Shown: piece by piece, positions 60,216 through 64,000 of the stretch | How the letters are laid out: each line of letters opens with the position of its first letter | How positions within the stretch are numbered: position 1 is the first letter of the stretch | Assembly (NCBI GenBank): GCA_019914995.1 | Contig: CM034138.1 | Location: forward strand, 6,516,535 to 6,580,534 | Direction of reading: 5' to 3' | Length of the DNA stretch: 64,000 nt | Source: Acanthochlamys bracteata | Taxonomy: Eukaryota > Streptophyta > Magnoliopsida > Pandanales > Velloziaceae | Notes under the pieces: model-generated | The model's database searches: none | The model's input: the letters and a program-made list of their open reading frames with translations, nothing else | What the model was told of the DNA's origin: nothing | Program-made: the position numbers and the translations under genes

Positions 60216-62574
60216 TCTTAATCCTTATCTTCGTTGCTAACTCGCCAATCTCCTCTTCCATAAAACCGTTGGAATTTGATAGATTATAAAAAAGATTCTC
60301 CGTCAAGAGGAAAGATGTTTCAGACTTTATATCATTCAAAGAATTAGATAAGATCAAACGATACAACTATATAAAACATCAATCAGAGATCTACTCGCAT
60401 AGTACCGTATCATAAAACAAAAATTAATTACTAATCGTTTGAAGAACAGTTTGGGGCAGATTTTGTGAGCAGGTTGGATATCCTTAGGCATGATAGCAAT
60501 GCATTTTTCATAGATTTCACAGAGATTTGTGTCGTGTAACAAATTCAACATAGTAACCCTTTATGTTAATAAGGAAGAAACAACAAAGCTTTAGATCTCA
60601 AATTTGTCTCAAAGTCTCGAGGCAATCTTTTCTAGAAAAAAAAGCTTTAAGAACACTGAAACAAGCTATAGTTGCCTCTACAGCTAGATCTCTTGGCTCT
60701 GTCGCACTTGTATCACAATGTCTGCTTGTGTGTTCAATAAAGACTTATTATCCAGCTCCAAATTATATCATCAACAACAAAAACAATTTATTTTGAGGAA
60801 ATATTGTTAGAGTACAACAACAATGCTTCGAATTTAGTTTCGTCGAACAAATAATTTACTATAGTACAGATGGATAAAATCAAGCTTTATACCTATTACA
60901 ATCTTCAAAATTTGTAGAGCAAAAGTAATAAGAGTTAAATTTTCTAATCAAATGGTACATGGAGAGCTTCAGTAGATTTCGTATGTAAATAAAGATTGCA
61001 ATAGAGCTCGAAGTACCAGGACCATACGGAGATTATTTACACCTAGTATCCCATATCTATAATGGATGGGAGCATTGATACTACAAGGTTATGTAACCAC
61101 TCCTATTACTTTGCGGTGTATTTACTTGCTTGAAAATGAGTTTTTTAAAAAGGGGAAAAAATAGAGTTATTAAAAGTGAGTTTGCAAGAACAAATTCGTA
61201 AAAATAAATATAAGAAGTCACACAAAAATGAATAATTTTGCAGAAGTAAGTCATTTTTTGGATCACTCCTATATGATGCTCAAATGCACGTTAAATTCAG
61301 AATCAAATGTGTAAGAACAATTCACATATAAATTCTCGTAAATGTGTTTAACTATATAGTAGTGAGAGCTTGGTTATATAATAGTAATTGGGTCTATAAC
61401 TCTATATTGTAGTGAGTGTTGGACTATCAAAAGTTAAAATATTTATTAGATAAACGTAGTGACAACAAAGATGCTTAGATAAATGTGTGAGTACAGTAGA
61501 ATTGACAAAATCAAAATAATAATATATATCAACAAACGCCTATCGTGTCGATCGAGAAAAATTTAAGAGAATATAGACTTATATAGTTAGAGTATGTCTT
61601 GGAAAGACGTAAAAATATGATAGTTATTAAAATGCATTCTAATGGAACAATTTAGAAACGAAATAAGACCAAAATTAACTTAGCTTAAGATAGTGGAGAA
61701 GAATTTAGACATATTAGATTTTTCATTGAATTTGTATATAATTGAACCAAATAAAAAAAAAACAAATTTATTTTGCGGATCCTACTCAAATAGGATAAAG
61801 ATTTAGTTTATTATTATTGTTTATTATGTTTTGATGGATTATATATCAAAATATCCAAGTTTCGTGCATCTTTATTTCAGTTTATATGATTCATTTGTTG
61901 GTCGTAAACTAACACACATCTAAAGGATATACAAATTATACATACATTATTTTTATATATTAGTTTTTTAATTGGAGTTTCATTTAGCTTAGAGAGAATG
62001 ATATATTGAAACTTTTGATGCTACCATTTTATTATAAAAAATTTTTAAAATAAAAATAATATATACAAAAATTGAACTTGGTAGTTTTTAAATATTTTTA
62101 AGAAACATTTATAATGAATTACTTAAATATGAAAAATTTTTAAAATAAAAAGTAGTTACATAAATCAGTTTTACTTTTATTTTCATGTGCCGCCTGTCAA
62201 TAATAGAAGAGATAGAAATAATTTATTTTGGGCGTGTTTTTATACCATAAATTTTAGTTTTTTTAAATTTAGTTTTAATATAAAGTAAAAATAATTTAAA
62301 ACCTTTTTTATTAAAGTTTTCAAAATTTAATACAAAAATAGTATCAAATTTATGTTTATAAATATTTATTACTAATTTAATTTTTTAAATTTAAATTTAT
62401 TTCCAGATAAACATACCTTTGACTCCCCTCTTTTTCTTTCTTTCTTTGTCCTTTTCTCTACTCACTCCATCTCCAGTAGCCACCACCCGCTTTTCTCGAC
62501 AAATTTTTTCTTCTTTCTTTCTCTGTTATTCTTCTTATTATTTCTTTCATCTTAAACTCTGAAACAAATCATCA

Positions 62575-64000
62575 ATGGCTTCACCGGACCAATCTCTCTC
62601 TTCGCTTACTCTCAACGATGACCACAATCAGAACCGAAAAACATCATCATCATCATCATCGCCAGCAGCTGAAGCAGTTATCGACGGCAACTTTCTCACG
62701 GCTCTGTCCCTGTCCACTTTCGGAGTCCGGCACATGTTCGGCGTCGTCGGTATTCCAGTAACCTCTCTAGCTTCTCGCGCCGTCGCCCTCGGCGTCCGAT
62801 TCATCGCCTTCCACAACGAGCAGTCTGCAGGCTATGCTGCTTCAGCTTACGGATACTTATCTCAAATTCCAGCTGTACTACTCACAGTCTCTGGTCCCGG
62901 TTGTGTTCACGGCCTCGCTGGGCTCTCGAACTCATTTGCTAACGCTTGGCCTTTGCTAATGATCTCTGGCTCCTGCGATCAAGCGTACGTCGGTAAAGGC
63001 GATTTTCAGGAGCTTGATCAGATCGCCGCCGCCCAACCTTTCGCTAAGCACGTCGCTAAAGCTAACGTTATTTCAATGATTCCGAAGCTTGTCTTTGAAT
63101 CTTTGGCAATCGCTGTCGCTGATAGGCCTGGCGGGTGTTACGTTGATCTCCCGACTGATGTGCTCCATCAGACCATTCCCCGATCTGAAGCTGATAAATT
63201 GATATCCGAAGCTGCTGTAGCTGCAGCCAACCGTGGCGGTTCCCCTCTCAATAGACTTCTTTCAAATACGAACAGTGATGTTATTGAACAGGCTGTTTCT
63301 TTGCTCCGGCACGCCGAAAGGCCACTGATTGTGATAGGAAAGGGCGCAGCATATGCTAGGGCAGAAAATGCTATCGCCAAATTGGTGGAGACTACTGGGA
63401 TCCCTTTCCTTCCAACGCCAATGGGGAAGGGGGTGTTGCCAGATAATCACGAGCTTGCTGCTACTGCTGCCAGGTCACTTGCAATTGGGCAATGTGATGT
63501 AGCTCTTGTTATAGGAGCTAGACTCAATTGGCTTTTGCATTTTGGTGAGCCGCCACGGTGGTCTAAGGACGTTAAGTTTATACTTGTGGATGTGGCCAAG
63601 GAGGAAATTGAGCTGCGAAAGCCGTCCCTTGGATTGGTTGGGGATGCAAAGCAGTTGGTGGAAATGATCAACAAGGAGATCAAGGATGATCCTTTCTGCC
63701 TGGGGAAATCTCACCCCTGGGTTGAGGCAGTTTCGAAGAAGGCGAAGGATAATGCTGCAAAGATGGAAGCACAATTGGCAAAGGATGTCGTGCCCTTCAA
63801 TTTCTACACTCCGTTAAGAATCATCAGGGACGCCATACTTGCTGAGGGTAGCCCTGCGCCAATACTTGTCTCAGAGGGAGCGAACACGATGGATGTAGGA
63901 AGAGCAGTGCTGGTACAGAATGATCCAAGGACAAGGCTGGATGCTGGGACTTGGGGCACGATGGGAGTTGGCTTGGGCTACTGTATTGCAGCTGCAATGG
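62575..64000 (+). CDS. HACL1: 2-hydroxyacyl-CoA lyase / oxalyl-CoA decarboxylase (3' end beyond the window)
   Basis: A thiamine-diphosphate enzyme of the acetohydroxyacid synthase fold. The HACL/OXC family cleaves 2-hydroxyacyl-CoA to formyl-CoA plus an aldehyde, or decarboxylates oxalyl-CoA to formyl-CoA. In Arabidopsis the single homologue (At5g17380) has been linked to oxalate breakdown. The 475 visible codons form one uninterrupted exon, about 80-85% of the usual ~570 residues. The N-terminal ThDP domain (about residues 33-200) has the cofactor-activating Glu82 in FIAFHNEQSAGYAA, then LLTVSGPGCVHGLAGLSN and the GKGDFQELDQ motif. The central domain (about 220-370) contains PLIVIGKGAAYARAENA and LPTPMGKGVLPDNH. 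The C-terminal ThDP domain starts with EGANTMDVGR, and the GDG-type metal site lies beyond the window. The start at 62575 has a good context (atcaATGGCT) and precedes a Ser/His/Asn-rich variable leader containing a (CAT)n-coded Ser run. Plant lyase versus decarboxylase preference cannot be decided from this part. Confidence 0.95.
   Translation, partial: MASPDQSLSSLTLNDDHNQNRKTSSSSSSPAAEAVIDGNFLTALSLSTFGVRHMFGVVGIPVTSLASRAVALGVRFIAFHNEQSAGYAASAYGYLSQIPAVLLTVSGPGCVHGLAGLSNSFANAWPLLMISGSCDQAYVGKGDFQELDQIAAAQPFAKHVAKANVISMIPKLVFESLAIAVADRPGGCYVDLPTDVLHQTIPRSEADKLISEAAVAAANRGGSPLNRLLSNTNSDVIEQAVSLLRHAERPLIVIGKGAAYARAENAIAKLVETTGIPFLPTPMGKGVLPDNHELAATAARSLAIGQCDVALVIGARLNWLLHFGEPPRWSKDVKFILVDVAKEEIELRKPSLGLVGDAKQLVEMINKEIKDDPFCLGKSHPWVEAVSKKAKDNAAKMEAQLAKDVVPFNFYTPLRIIRDAILAEGSPAPILVSEGANTMDVGRAVLVQNDPRTRLDAGTWGTMGVGLGYCIAAAM
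62642..62662 (+). repeat. (ATC/TCA)n microsatellite within the lyase coding region
   Basis: Seven TCA-type triplets encode a run of serines at about residues 24-29 of the variable N-terminal leader. Length changes here would be in frame and are likely tolerated. Confidence 0.75.

Larger units (their letters stand above)
58478..62574. other. AT-rich intergenic DNA between ALG1 and the lyase gene
   Basis: Begins with the presumed ALG1 3' untranslated region (to about 59030) and ends with a CT-rich presumed leader of the lyase gene (about 62420-62574, runs such as tttctttctttgtcc). In between are two MITE-like repeats and, at about 60300-61080, a less AT-rich stretch with weak hints of an old retroelement. 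No gene is supported. Confidence 0.5.

Noticed and set aside
60563..60796. Possible copia-type retroelement fragment (segment reading KQAIVASTARS)
   Set aside because: Resembles the conserved KQ-VA-S-AEAE motif only over a few residues and lacks the AEAE acidic residues. No RT, integrase or LTR pair was found nearby.

Overview
The window is nuclear DNA of a flowering plant, most likely a eudicot: genes are split by many GT-AG introns, intergenic DNA is very AT-rich, plastid fragments are inserted (psaA and trnL-UAG), and MITE-like repeats are common. No species can be named from the sequence. Four protein genes were reconstructed exon by exon: SMC5 (+, coding exons 12089-31313), a multi-pass plant membrane protein (-, 43815-38095), the dolichol-pathway mannosyltransferase ALG1 (+, 52577-58477), and 2-hydroxyacyl-CoA lyase / oxalyl-CoA decarboxylase (+, from 62575, running off the right edge).

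Layout. 1-1790: AT-rich, no gene, one CACTA-like terminus. 1800-3240: decayed plastid DNA made of the psaA leader, the 5' part of psaA and a plastid tRNA-Leu(UAG). 3271-5908: a duplicated ~730-bp unit, the second copy interrupted by ~1.1 kb. 5909-8800: AT-rich with MITE-like repeats. 8811-9110: promoter-like sequence and a broken RACK1 pseudogene. 9121-11845: a large imperfect inverted repeat, one arm carrying a private ~330-bp tandem duplication. 12089-31313: SMC5. 31314-38094: repeats, a CACTA-like end and a GC-richer block with a possible retrotransposon primer-binding site. 38095-43815: membrane protein gene. 43816-50760: AT-rich repeats, including three ~0.73-kb related units and a ~0.86-kb element with terminal inverted repeats. 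50770-58477: ALG1 with its GC-rich 5' region. 58478-62574: AT-rich spacer. 62575-64000: lyase gene.

The four genes act in unrelated processes (genome maintenance, an unknown membrane role, N-glycan precursor assembly, 2-hydroxyacyl-CoA or oxalyl-CoA cleavage), so this is an ordinary plant gene neighbourhood and not a functional cluster. The points most worth a second look are a TGA created at the exon 5/6 junction of an otherwise intact ALG1 gene, the long inverted repeat just upstream of SMC5 together with SMC5's missing first exon, the RACK1 relic beside that repeat, and the patchwork plastid insertion. I found no convincing previously undescribed biological system.
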